A DNA stretch of 8,845 bases from DATLFI01 sp035524895 (GCA_035524895.1 DATLFI010000055.1:1-8845), one strand, 5' to 3'. Counted from the stretch's first letter, positions 1 to 6,049 are shown. Notes: generated by a model from the letters alone, not told the origin. Translations and numbers: made by a program.

Positions 1-153
1 GGCTGGGCACAGGTCCATGGCTGGCGCGGCAACACCTCGATCAAGAAGCGCATCCAGTACGACCTCTACTACATCGAGAACTGGAGCCTGGGGCTCGATC
101 TGAAGATCCTCTGGATGACGCTCAAGACCGGCTGGCTGCACCACGCGTACTGA
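1..153 (+). CDS. Polyprenyl-phosphate sugar-1-phosphate transferase, C-terminal end (partial)
   Basis: Frame 1 is open from the window edge to TGA at 151-153 and gives the last 50 residues of a bacterial sugar transferase (WcaJ/undecaprenyl-phosphate glucose phosphotransferase type). The visible signature is GWAQVHGWRGNTS near the start, then KRIQYDLYYIENWS, then a terminal LDLKILWMTLKTG segment. This order is characteristic of the family's C-terminal cytosolic catalytic domain. The enzyme moves a sugar-1-phosphate from a nucleotide sugar onto undecaprenyl phosphate at the inner membrane, which is the first step of exopolysaccharide or O-unit assembly. The N-terminal membrane helices and most catalytic residues lie outside the window, so the sugar specificity cannot be read. 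The family call is firm; the exact substrate is not. Confidence 0.93.
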   Translation, partial: GWAQVHGWRGNTSIKKRIQYDLYYIENWSLGLDLKILWMTLKTGWLHHAY

Positions 154-180
154 CGGAGGATGGTGTGACGCGGCGGCGGT

Positions 181-464
181 CCCTAGCAGCCCGTGGTGGA
201 ACCCCCGTGGGCTGCGTTGGGAGCGCCGTGGGGCCGGATGCTAGGCGCGCGAGCGGTGGCGATGCTGGGTCCATCGCTGAGCGAGCGTAACACCGCAGAC
301 GGCCCCACGCCGCCCCAACCGCTTGGGGCGCGGGGGTTTTCGGCCGCTGGCTGCGTTGGGCCTCCTGCACGATGGCACCGCATCGCGTTTGTCGGCCACG
401 CCTTGCCAGCGGCCGCAGATCCCCGCGCGCAGCCTCACGCGGGTTCCACCACGGGCTGCTAGGG
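181..464. repeat. 284-base element bounded by perfect 24-base inverted repeats
   Basis: The 24 bases at 181-204 (beginning ccctagcagcccgtgg) are the exact reverse complement of 441-464. The match breaks at both the outer and inner edges. The 236-base interior has its own structure: an 8-base-arm hairpin at 311-318/323-330 with a 4-base loop, a 6-base-arm hairpin at 259-264/272-277, and the direct repeat ggctgcgttggg at 210-221 and 349-360. No transposase fits inside. An 89-codon frame starting at GTG 193 runs from one arm to a TAG in the other, but it shows no recognisable domain and I do not call it a gene. No clear target-site duplication flanks the arms. It could be a MITE-like non-autonomous element, a dispersed structured repeat or a structured RNA. 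The repeat itself is seen directly; its nature is inferred. Confidence 0.75.
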
Positions 465-707
465 CCGGTGGGACATGCTGTGAGCCTACCGCGCCGGCCG
501 ATGACGACATGAACCCATTCGGTTACACTTCCGTATCCAGCGATGACGGGCTCCTGCCCTGGCACCCCATCGGGATGTCGATGCAGGACCGATGAGAGTT
601 GCAACCCGGATCGGTCTGATTCGATGTAGAAAGCTGGACTGCTGGAGGTCGGCACGCGAGGGGCGTGCCGGCCGATAGGGTCCCCGGTCACCTTCCGAGG
701 GCACACC
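465..707. other. Intergenic stretch upstream of the permease gene
   Basis: No coding sequence is supported here. Apart from the 647-673 hairpin listed separately, it holds weak dyads: gggc/gccc at 548-551/556-559 and catcgg/ccgatg at 568-573/589-594. I looked for a sigma70-type promoter and found none with acceptable spacing. A TTGCAA at 599-604 has no -10 box at the right distance. Long open frames crossing this region on both strands are shadows of the high GC content and of the permease gene. Confidence 0.5.
647..673 (+). promoter_or_regulatory. Strong hairpin upstream of the permease gene
   Basis: The arms cggcacgc (650-657) and gcgtgccg (663-670) are perfectly complementary around a 5-base loop. 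In RNA the stem extends outward through one G-U pair to 11 base pairs (647-673). It ends 34 bases before the permease ATG. No T-run follows, so it is not a standard intrinsic terminator. It may be a leader structure or a protein-binding dyad. The dyad is directly visible; its function is unknown. Confidence 0.5.
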
Positions 708-3155
708 ATGGATTTTCTGCGCTCGCTCGCCGTCACCGTCCGCTCCCTGTCTCGCGAGAAGACCTTCGCGCTGGCCTTCGTGCTCACGCTCGGCCTCGGC
801 ATCGGCGCCAACACCGCCATCTTCAGTCTGGTCTACGGCGTCCTGCTGCGTCCGCTGCCGTACCCGGACTCCGACCGCATTGTCCATCTCGAGCAGGCGG
901 CCAAGCGTCACGGCATGGAGAACATCAACTTCTCTTTCCCCGAGGTCGCCGACTACCGCGAGCAGGTCGCGTCGCTCGACCAGATCGTCGAGTTCGGCGA
1001 CTGGACCTTCAACGTGCTCGGCCGGGGCGAGCCGCATCGCGCCGTGGCCGGTCTGGTGACGGCGAACTTCTTCGAGGTGCTGGGGATGCGGCCCGTGCTC
1101 GGGCGCACCCTGCAGGCCGAGGATCGCGTCCAGGGCGCGCCACCAGTCGCGGTGCTCACTCACGAGTACTGGCTGCGCGTCTTCGGCGCCGACCCGGGCG
1201 TGTTGGGTCAGTCGCTCGACCTCACCTCGAAGGTCGCCACCATCGTCGGTGTGCTCGAGCCCGGCGCCCACTACGCCACGCGTCGCCGCCAGGACTTCTA
1301 CGCCAACTACACCACCAACGACCACTACAGCAGCGCGACGATGGAGGACGACCGCAAGCACCGGATGACCGACGTCTTCGCGCGCCTGGCGCCTGGCGCC
1401 ACCGTCGAGGAGGCCGCGGTCGAGCTCAACCACGCGCTGCGCACCTTCCACACCGACCACCCCGACGACTATCCCGAGGCTATGGGGCTGGAGATCGTGG
1501 TCACTCCGTGGAAGGACGAGCTGGTGGCGCGGGCGCGGCCGACGCTGATCCTGCTGCTCGGCGCGGCCGCGTTCGTGCTGGTGATCGCGTGCGCGAACGT
1601 CGCGAACCTGACGCTGGCGCGAGCGCTGCGCCGCGAGCGCGAGCTGGCCGTGCGCTCGGCACTCGGCGCCGGGGGCGGACGGTTGCGGGCGCAGCTCTTC
1701 CTCGAGAGCCTGGTGCTCGCTCTCTTCGGTGCCGGCCTCGGTCTCGTACTCGCCTACGGCTTGCTCGACGCGTTGCGCGCCTACACCTCGCGCTTCACCA
1801 GCCGCACCGGCGAGATCGCGATCGACAGCGGCGTGTTGGCTTTCACGCTGCTGGTCGCGGTGCTCACCGCGGTCGCGTTCTCGCTGGTGCCGGGGCTCGT
1901 GCCCGCCCGGCGCCTCGGCGCGGCGCTTGCCGCCGGAGCGGCCCGAGCCACCGCCTCGGGCGCTCGACGGTTCCTGCAGCGCGCGCTGGTGACCAGCCAG
2001 CTTGCGGTGTCGTTCGTGCTGCTGGTTGGCGCGGGGCTCCTGGTGCGCACGCTCTGGAACCTGCACGCGGTCGATCCCGGGTACGAGCTCGATCAGGTGC
2101 TGAGCGTGGAGGCCCCGAAGGGGTTCGGCGTCGCGCCCTCCGAGGAGATGCGCCGCTTCTCGCAGGGCGCGGTCTCGAACATCATGTCGATCCCCACCGT
2201 CGACGCGGTGGCGCTGACCGCCACCGCGCCGCTCTCTGGCGGCGAGCGCTTCCCGATCCAGTTGCACGTCGAGGGCGTCGCGGAGGACGACCAGACGACG
2301 AGGGTGCCGGCGCTGTTCGAGACGGTTACCGCCGACTACTTCCGCGCGCTCGGCGTGGAGCTGGTGAGCGGCCGCGCCTTCAGCGAGGGCGACGACCCGC
2401 AGGCACCCAAGGTGGCCATCCTCAACGAATCGGCTGCCCGGCACTACTTCGGCGACGCGGATCCGATCGGCCGGCGCCTCACCTACAGCTTCGGCGGTGG
2501 CTTCGTGTTCGACGACTCCTGGCTCACTCTGGTCGGCGTCGCCGCCGACGCGCGGGTGACCTCGGTCGACCGGGGAGGCCAGCACGTCCTCTACCTGCCC
2601 GAAGCGCAGTCGTTCCCAGCGCAGACCGTGCTCGTGCGCACCCAGGGCGACCCGCGGCCGGTGACGCCGCAGGTGGTGGAGACGCTGCGCGCGCTAGACC
2701 CCGAGCGCCCGCTGGAGCACGTCTTCACCCTCGCCGAGCTGCGCGACGAGAGCCTGGCTCCGCAGCGCCTCAACGCCGTGCTCTTTGCCATCTTCGCGGG
2801 CCTGGCGCTGGCCATCGCCGCGGTCGGGGTCGCGGCGGTGCTTGCCTTCACCGTCAGTGCTCGCCGTCGCGAGCTCGGCATCCGCGCCGCTCTCGGCGCC
2901 GCGCCTGCGCGACTGCTGCGCCTGGTGCTGCGCGACGGCGGCTCGATGGCGGTCCTCGGTCTCGCCCTCGGCGCGGTCGGTGGCGTCGTGCTCACTCGCT
3001 TCTTGCAGGGGTTGCTCTACGAGGTCGAGCCACTCGACGCGCTCACCTTCCTCGCCGTCGGTGCGATCCTGCTGGTGGTCGCGCTGGGGGCTGCTCTGGT
3101 GCCCGCGCGATGGGCGACCAAGACCGCGCCGGTCGAGGTGCTTCGTTCGGAGTAA
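708..3155 (+). CDS. ADOP-type duplicated FtsX/MacB-like permease
   Basis: This 815-residue inner-membrane protein has the layout of the acidobacterial duplicated orphan permeases. A first transmembrane helix (~20-42) leads into a MacB-like periplasmic domain (~50-265), then an FtsX-type membrane core (helices ~278-302, 328-356, 374-398). A second half repeats the plan: helix ~426-447, second periplasmic domain ~455-680, and FtsX core ~688-800. The FtsX signature ACANVANLTLARALRRERELAVRSALGA lies at ~294-321 and is echoed by SARRRELGIRAALGA at ~717-731. The protein ends APVEVLRSE, typical of the family. The ATG at 708 follows a Shine-Dalgarno-like GAGGG (697-701) by six bases and starts with the usual MDFLRSLAVTVRSL. 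No ATPase gene is in the window, which is common for this family, so the transported substrate is unknown. MacB relatives act in efflux or as mechanotransmitters. Confidence 0.93.
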   Translation: MDFLRSLAVTVRSLSREKTFALAFVLTLGLGIGANTAIFSLVYGVLLRPLPYPDSDRIVHLEQAAKRHGMENINFSFPEVADYREQVASLDQIVEFGDWTFNVLGRGEPHRAVAGLVTANFFEVLGMRPVLGRTLQAEDRVQGAPPVAVLTHEYWLRVFGADPGVLGQSLDLTSKVATIVGVLEPGAHYATRRRQDFYANYTTNDHYSSATMEDDRKHRMTDVFARLAPGATVEEAAVELNHALRTFHTDHPDDYPEAMGLEIVVTPWKDELVARARPTLILLLGAAAFVLVIACANVANLTLARALRRERELAVRSALGAGGGRLRAQLFLESLVLALFGAGLGLVLAYGLLDALRAYTSRFTSRTGEIAIDSGVLAFTLLVAVLTAVAFSLVPGLVPARRLGAALAAGAARATASGARRFLQRALVTSQLAVSFVLLVGAGLLVRTLWNLHAVDPGYELDQVLSVEAPKGFGVAPSEEMRRFSQGAVSNIMSIPTVDAVALTATAPLSGGERFPIQLHVEGVAEDDQTTRVPALFETVTADYFRALGVELVSGRAFSEGDDPQAPKVAILNESAARHYFGDADPIGRRLTYSFGGGFVFDDSWLTLVGVAADARVTSVDRGGQHVLYLPEAQSFPAQTVLVRTQGDPRPVTPQVVETLRALDPERPLEHVFTLAELRDESLAPQRLNAVLFAIFAGLALAIAAVGVAAVLAFTVSARRRELGIRAALGAAPARLLRLVLRDGGSMAVLGLALGAVGGVVLTRFLQGLLYEVEPLDALTFLAVGAILLVVALGAALVPARWATKTAPVEVLRSE

Positions 3156-3246
3156 CAGGCAGCGCAGGCTATTCTCGGCCTGACGAGGAAAAGGCGAGGC
3201 GACCGGCCGTCGAGGCCGTGCGCGCGTTCGGCTCGCCAGCCAGCCC

Positions 3247-3870
3247 ATGGACCCAGCAACGACAGGACGGTTCGAGGCGGCCGTCGCCTTTGCGCGCGAC
3301 ATCCATGCCGGCCAAACGCGCAAGGGCGGGACCACGCCCTACCTCGACCACGTGCTCGTGGTCGCCGGCCACGTCGAGCGCCACGCTGGCACCGAGGACG
3401 AGCGCGTCGCGGCGGTGCTCCACGACACTGTCGAGGACGGCGGAGGCCTCCCGGTGCTGGACCGGATCCGTGAGCGTTTCGGAGTCCGCGTCGCCGGGCT
3501 GGTCGACGAGATGTCCGATTCGGTCGTCGACACCACCGCCGGCGAGACCAAGGCACCTTGGCGCGCGCGCAAGGAGGCCTATATCGCTCGGCTCGGCCAC
3601 AAGAGCGAGTCCGCCGCTCTGATCAAGGCAGCCGACCAGCTCTCCAACCTCGGCGACTGCCTCGAGGACTACCGCAAGGTCGGCGACAAAGTGTGGCTGC
3701 GTTTCAACACCGGCCCCGACGACAACGCGAGCAAGCGCCGCGAATTGACGCTGTGGTACCACCGCGCGGTGCTCGCCGGGCTCCGTGCCCACGGCTTCGC
3801 GCGGACGCCCGCCATTCTCGACGAGGTCGCCGAGGTGTTGGACCGCCTCGAGCGCGAATCGGCGAGCTGA
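3247..3870 (+). CDS. Single-domain RSH/MESH1-like HD hydrolase
   Basis: This 207-residue cytosolic protein is a stand-alone HD domain of the RelA/SpoT hydrolase type, with no synthetase, TGS or ACT domain. The metal and catalytic set can be placed: H35 (in TPYLDH), H59-D60 with E63-D64 (in LHDTVED), and D130 with N134 (in KAADQLSN). The order and spacing closely match human MESH1 and SpoT hydrolase domains (established families), and R25-K26 matches their conserved basic pair. The likely reaction is Mn-dependent removal of a 3'-phosphate-type group, from (p)ppGpp or from NADPH as in MESH1; the substrate cannot be decided from sequence. An in-frame TGA at 3181 and the absence of other start codons make ATG 3247 the only choice, although its ribosome-binding site is weak. 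It lies 91 bases after the permease and converges with vapC across 64 bases. Confidence 0.88.
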   Translation: MDPATTGRFEAAVAFARDIHAGQTRKGGTTPYLDHVLVVAGHVERHAGTEDERVAAVLHDTVEDGGGLPVLDRIRERFGVRVAGLVDEMSDSVVDTTAGETKAPWRARKEAYIARLGHKSESAALIKAADQLSNLGDCLEDYRKVGDKVWLRFNTGPDDNASKRRELTLWYHRAVLAGLRAHGFARTPAILDEVAEVLDRLERESAS

Positions 3871-3934
3871 GTGGCCAAGCCCACGCCAGCCGCGTTCCTC
3901 TACTCCGCTGGACATCCCTTCGACTCCGGGTCCG

Positions 3935-4372
3935 TCAGCCGTCGAGGCTCTCGGGCTCCACGCGCATCCCGAGCACCTGCGCGCAGCTCCGCAGGCGCGG
4001 GTCTAGGCTCAGCAGCGCCAGGTCGGGAACAGCACGGGCCGCCATCAGCGCCGAGGCGAGATGGAGCGAGTCGAGCGTGCGCAGCGGCTCGATGGGGAAC
4101 GGCTGCCGTGCACGCGCCAGCACCTCCGAGTCGAGGTGGAGCAGCACCCAGCGCGCTGTCGCCTTGGCGAGGGTGCGCGAGCGCTGCTCGGCGGCGCCGC
4201 TCTCGAGACCGGCGAGCGCCCACCCCCGCACCATGACGCGGTCACACTCCACCAGCGTGAGCTCCGAGCTCACGACGTGCGTCGCCGAGGCCAGCAGCTT
4301 GCGAACCCCGACGCCCTGCGGCTCGCCCCAGAGCCACGCGAGAACCGCACTGGTCTCGGCGTAGACGTTCAA
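3935..4372 (-). CDS. vapC: VapC-like PIN-domain toxin
   Basis: This 145-residue PIN-domain protein is the toxin of a VapBC-type module. PIN toxins are Mg/Mn-dependent ribonucleases, many of which cut tRNA or rRNA. The acidic residues are visible: E6 (in VYAETSAVLAW), E42 (in ELTLVE), D101 (in RTLDSLHLA) and D124 (in LSLDPRL). The first acidic position is Glu rather than the more usual Asp, a variant I know from YAETSAVLAWL-type PIN proteins. I place the start at a TTG (4370-4372), because NVYAETS is the expected N-terminus and because this TTG overlaps the antitoxin TGA as TTGA, implying translational coupling. The frame stays open upstream to about 4705, but that part is only the antitoxin gene read in another frame. 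The stop is at 3935-3937. The RNA target is not predictable. Confidence 0.87.
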   Translation of the reverse strand: MNVYAETSAVLAWLWGEPQGVGVRKLLASATHVVSSELTLVECDRVMVRGWALAGLESGAAEQRSRTLAKATARWVLLHLDSEVLARARQPFPIEPLRTLDSLHLASALMAARAVPDLALLSLDPRLRSCAQVLGMRVEPESLDG

Positions 4373-4659
4373 CGCTCGCCACGCAGCTCGTCGAGAAGCC
4401 GCAGCGCCTCGCCTGCACGCAGCACCGGTCGCTGCTTGGGATAGAGCTCGGAACGGTTCGGCCCGCCCAACTGCGCCTTGCCCTGCCGTGCAAGCTCCAC
4501 GAGCCCCGGCGGGAAGTCCTCGTGCGGGTTCCGTTCCGGCGGGCCCAGGGTCGCCACCACTTCGCCGCGATCCGTGATCAGCACGCGCTCGCCGTTCCTG
4601 GCGAGCCGCACGAAATGGCTCAGCTTGTCTTTCAGCTCGCGGATGCCGGCGGTGTGCAT
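4369..4659 (-). CDS. vapB: Phd/YefM-type antitoxin of the VapBC-like module
   Basis: This 96-residue protein opens with MHTAGIRELKDKLSHFVRLARNGERVLITDRG, a typical Phd/YefM N-terminal fold: it dimerises, binds operator DNA and represses its own operon. Residues ~1-42 form that DNA-binding domain. The remainder (~45-96), rich in Pro, Glu and Arg and ending LDELRGER, should be the flexible tail that wraps and blocks the PIN active site. An in-frame ATG 23 codons upstream exists, but I chose 4659 because the family N-terminus begins there and an AAGGA ribosome-binding site sits four bases before it. The stop overlaps the vapC start by the TTGA junction. A candidate promoter lies just upstream (4695-4724). 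Confidence 0.88.
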   Translation of the reverse strand: MHTAGIRELKDKLSHFVRLARNGERVLITDRGEVVATLGPPERNPHEDFPPGLVELARQGKAQLGGPNRSELYPKQRPVLRAGEALRLLDELRGER

Positions 4660-4694
4660 GGGATCCTTGGGTTCTCGTGGTGCGTTGCTGGCAG

Positions 4695-4724
4695 ATTGTC
4701 GCCACGTGCGGCCCGGGCGGTCAA
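4695..4724 (-). promoter_or_regulatory. Candidate sigma70-type promoter of vapBC
   Basis: Read on the - strand, TTGACC (4724-4719) and GACAAT (4700-4695) form a -35/-10 pair with an 18-base spacer. This predicts a start near 4688 and a leader of about 29 bases that contains the AAGGA site before the ATG at 4659. If it is used, vapBC has its own transcript, independent of the upstream higBA operon. The -35 matches consensus at 5 of 6 bases and the -10 at 4 of 6. Confidence 0.45.
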
Positions 4725-4820
4725 GCAAGCACCCTCGGAGAACCAGGCTCCGCGCCCTGATCTTCGGCAGGCTCGCGCGCCCTACGTCCTCCCTTCAGAA
4801 GCGCACCGTGGGCGGCTCGT

Positions 4821-5294
4821 TCATCGCTTCCCCGCTGGCCGCTTGCGCACCGAGAGGGAGAGCGACTCGCTCCGCTCGAGCAGCGGCCGCAGCTCCGACC
4901 ACCACCGTGGCGCCTCCTGCTCGAGCCGCCCTTCCTCTCGCCGCAGGAAGCCGGCGAGGCTCATCGCGTTCACCGTCTCCTTCACCAGCTCCGGCGCGCC
5001 CTCTTTGCAGAGCCGCACCACCGAGTCCTTCTCGTCGGTAGCGACCTTCCACTGCACCGTGCACTTCGGCGCGAAGACAAAGCGCTCGTGCTCCAGCGAC
5101 TCGGTCCCGGCGGCCTCGAGCCGCGTCGCCAGCTCCTCCTCGAGCCCGTCGCGCTCCGTCTCTGCCTCGCGCAGCGCCGCCTTGATCTCTTCGACACGCT
5201 CGAGCGCGACGGCTAGGCGAGAGGCGAGGGTGGGGGTGTCGGGGGATGGGGACTGCGAGGAGGATTCGGTCTCGTTCGTCGAGTCGGCTGGCAT
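4821..5294 (-). CDS. Uncharacterised coiled-coil protein, third gene of the higBA operon
   Basis: I do not recognise a named family with certainty. The 157-residue product has a Ser/Thr/Pro-rich, probably disordered start (~5-21) and a long charged helix with coiled-coil character (~24-63, with EELATRLEA near its end). Next come a short beta-like stretch (FVFAPKCTVQWKV, ~72-84), a helical segment (VVRLCKEGAPELVKETVNAM) and a terminal ESLSLSVRKR. Coiled coil, then beta strand, then helix, then a basic beta end loosely resembles phage Gam/Gp157 proteins; this is a pattern impression, not a match. No signal peptide or membrane helix is visible. ATG 5294 is preceded by GGAG at a six-base spacing and lies two bases after the higA stop, so co-translation with higBA is very likely. 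It does not look like the SecB chaperone of HigBA-SecB (TAC) systems. Confidence 0.8.
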   Translation of the reverse strand: MPADSTNETESSSQSPSPDTPTLASRLAVALERVEEIKAALREAETERDGLEEELATRLEAAGTESLEHERFVFAPKCTVQWKVATDEKDSVVRLCKEGAPELVKETVNAMSLAGFLRREEGRLEQEAPRWWSELRPLLERSESLSLSVRKRPAGKR

Positions 5295-5296
5295 GT

Positions 5297-5641
5297 TCAA
5301 CTCCGAGCCGAAGCAGCCGGGCCGTCGTCGTGCGGCTGCCGAGCGCCGTGAAATCGCTCGACCCGCAGATCGCCGGCGTTGCGGCGCGCTCGCCAGAGGT
5401 CGTGCTGAGCCTGCTGCTGGAGCCAACTCTCGGCGCTGCCTCCGAAGGCCTCTGACAAACGGAGCGCCATCTCGGAGGAGATCCCGGCATGGCCGTTGAG
5501 GAGTTGGGAGAGCGTCTTGCGAGTGACTCCCAGGCCCGCTGCTGCGCGCCCGACGGTGAGCCCCAGCGGTTCCAGACACAGCAAACGGATGACCTCGCCG
5601 GGGTGCGGCGGCTCGTGCATCTGCAAGGTCTTCTTCGCCAT
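5297..5641 (-). CDS. higA: HigA-family XRE antitoxin
   Basis: This 114-residue protein carries the HigA hallmark PPHPGEVIRL near its start (~11-19). A helix-turn-helix follows over roughly 27-52 (LTVGRAAAGLGVTRKTLSQLLNG), then ISSEMALRLSEAFGGSAESWLQQQAQHDLWRAR, which is characteristic of the family. HigA neutralises the ribosome-dependent RNase HigB and represses the operon through its helix-turn-helix. ATG 5641 has a strong GAGGAG site (5646-5651) four bases upstream. The gene begins 14 bases after the higB stop and ends two bases before the ATG of the coiled-coil gene. The tail after ~residue 95 (HGARQPHDDGPAASARS) is longer than in many HigA proteins and is low in complexity. Confidence 0.95.
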   Translation of the reverse strand: MAKKTLQMHEPPHPGEVIRLLCLEPLGLTVGRAAAGLGVTRKTLSQLLNGHAGISSEMALRLSEAFGGSAESWLQQQAQHDLWRARRNAGDLRVERFHGARQPHDDGPAASARS

Positions 5642-5655
5642 GAGGCTCCTCGTCG

Positions 5656-5934
5656 TCAGTGGTAGTCCAGGTAGTCGACGTCGACGACGTCCTGCCCGTC
5701 GAACCGAAAGGTCACGCGCCAGCTCGCAGAAACGCGAACGGCCCAGTGCCCTCGAAGCCGTCCTTTCAGAGGGTGAAGGCCAATCCCAGGCAGATCCATG
5801 TCCGATGGAGAGAAGCTGGCGTGCAGCCGGGCCAGGATCAGCCGGAGTCTCTCGGCATGCTCCGGTTGGATGCCCCGAACGTCGCCGTCGACGAAGAGCC
5901 GCTTCAGTCCACGGTGCCTGAACCGGCTGATCAC
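5656..5934 (-). CDS. higB: HigB-family ribosome-dependent mRNA interferase toxin
   Basis: At 92 residues this has the same length as Proteus vulgaris HigB and, compared from memory, aligns without gaps. It cleaves mRNA on the translating ribosome. The residues important in P. vulgaris HigB fall at the same positions: H54 (LHPLKG), K57, R73 (SWRVTF) and the C-terminal D90-Y91-H92 (LDYH). Position 71, Asn in the P. vulgaris toxin and in the usual family NWR motif, is Ser here. The start is a GTG at 5932-5934, giving the canonical ISRFRHRGLKRLF N-terminus. No Shine-Dalgarno precedes it, and the promoter geometry suggests a leaderless message. The gene order, toxin before antitoxin, is the rule for higBA. 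Confidence 0.95.
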   Translation of the reverse strand: MISRFRHRGLKRLFVDGDVRGIQPEHAERLRLILARLHASFSPSDMDLPGIGLHPLKGRLRGHWAVRVSASWRVTFRFDGQDVVDVDYLDYH

Positions 5935-5940
5935 GAGGTC

Positions 5941-5968
5941 ACGATACCCGTTACGTATCTGGTGTCAA
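5941..5968 (-). promoter_or_regulatory. higBA promoter, predicted leaderless
   Basis: On the - strand a perfect TTGACA (5968-5963) is followed after 16 bases by TATCGT (5946-5941), which fits TAnnnT. Placing the last base of the -10 box at -7 puts +1 exactly on the G of the higB GTG start codon at 5934. With no ribosome-binding site before higB, this predicts a leaderless transcript. The hexamers are directly visible; promoter use is inferred. Confidence 0.65.
5943..5959. promoter_or_regulatory. Candidate HigA operator dyad
   Basis: The inverted repeat gatac/gtatc (5943-5947 and 5955-5959) with a 7-base centre overlaps the -10 box and spacer of the higBA promoter. HigA-family XRE dimers autorepress by binding short dyads in this position, so this is the natural operator candidate. 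The arms are short (five bases), so the evidence rests mainly on location. Confidence 0.4.
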
Positions 5969-6024
5969 GCGCTGTTGGCCGGCGGTGCAGTCCGCGCGTG
6001 GCTGCGGTTCGTCGACGGACCATG

Positions 6025-6049
6025 GACGACGGCTGACGACGGCTGACGA
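6025..6049. repeat. Short tandem repeat, 10-base unit, about 2.5 copies
   Basis: The unit gacgacggct occurs at 6025-6034 and 6035-6044, followed by a partial copy (gacga). It lies in the 203-base divergent gap between higB and the Asp-box gene, about 90 bases before the proposed start of the latter. It is most likely a local slippage product; no function can be assigned. Confidence 0.6.

Noticed and set aside
311..361. Possible integron attC site (ccccaac near 313 and gttgggc at 355-361)
   Set aside because: The left core lacks the required purine, no L'/L'' pairing fits inside, and there is no integrase or cassette array.
193..462. An 89-codon frame from GTG 193 to TAG 462 inside the inverted-repeat element
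   Set aside because: Start and stop both fall in the repeat arms and the product matches no fold I know. The openness is explained by composition and structure.
486..2585. A very long open frame on the - strand (about 699 codons) opposite the permease gene
   Set aside because: Its translation is low in complexity (Arg, Glu, His, Gln and Ala rich) with no domain, and it mirrors the codon pattern of the well-supported permease at 708-3155. It is an antisense shadow produced by high GC.
3156..3246. Promoter for the HD hydrolase (tattct at 3170-3175)
   Set aside because: No -35 box lies at a suitable distance, so I would not call it. A 5-base hairpin at 3204-3218 is within chance for this GC content.
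665..3622. A 985-codon + strand frame overlapping the permease and the HD hydrolase
   Set aside because: It is Arg/Ala/Pro-rich with no recognisable fold, while the two overlapping genes in other frames have complete family signatures.
3871..3934. Terminator or tRNA remnant in the convergent gap between the HD gene and vapC
   Set aside because: ttcgactccgggtcc faintly recalls a tRNA T-arm, but there is no matching acceptor or anticodon arm. No stem followed by a T-run was found either.
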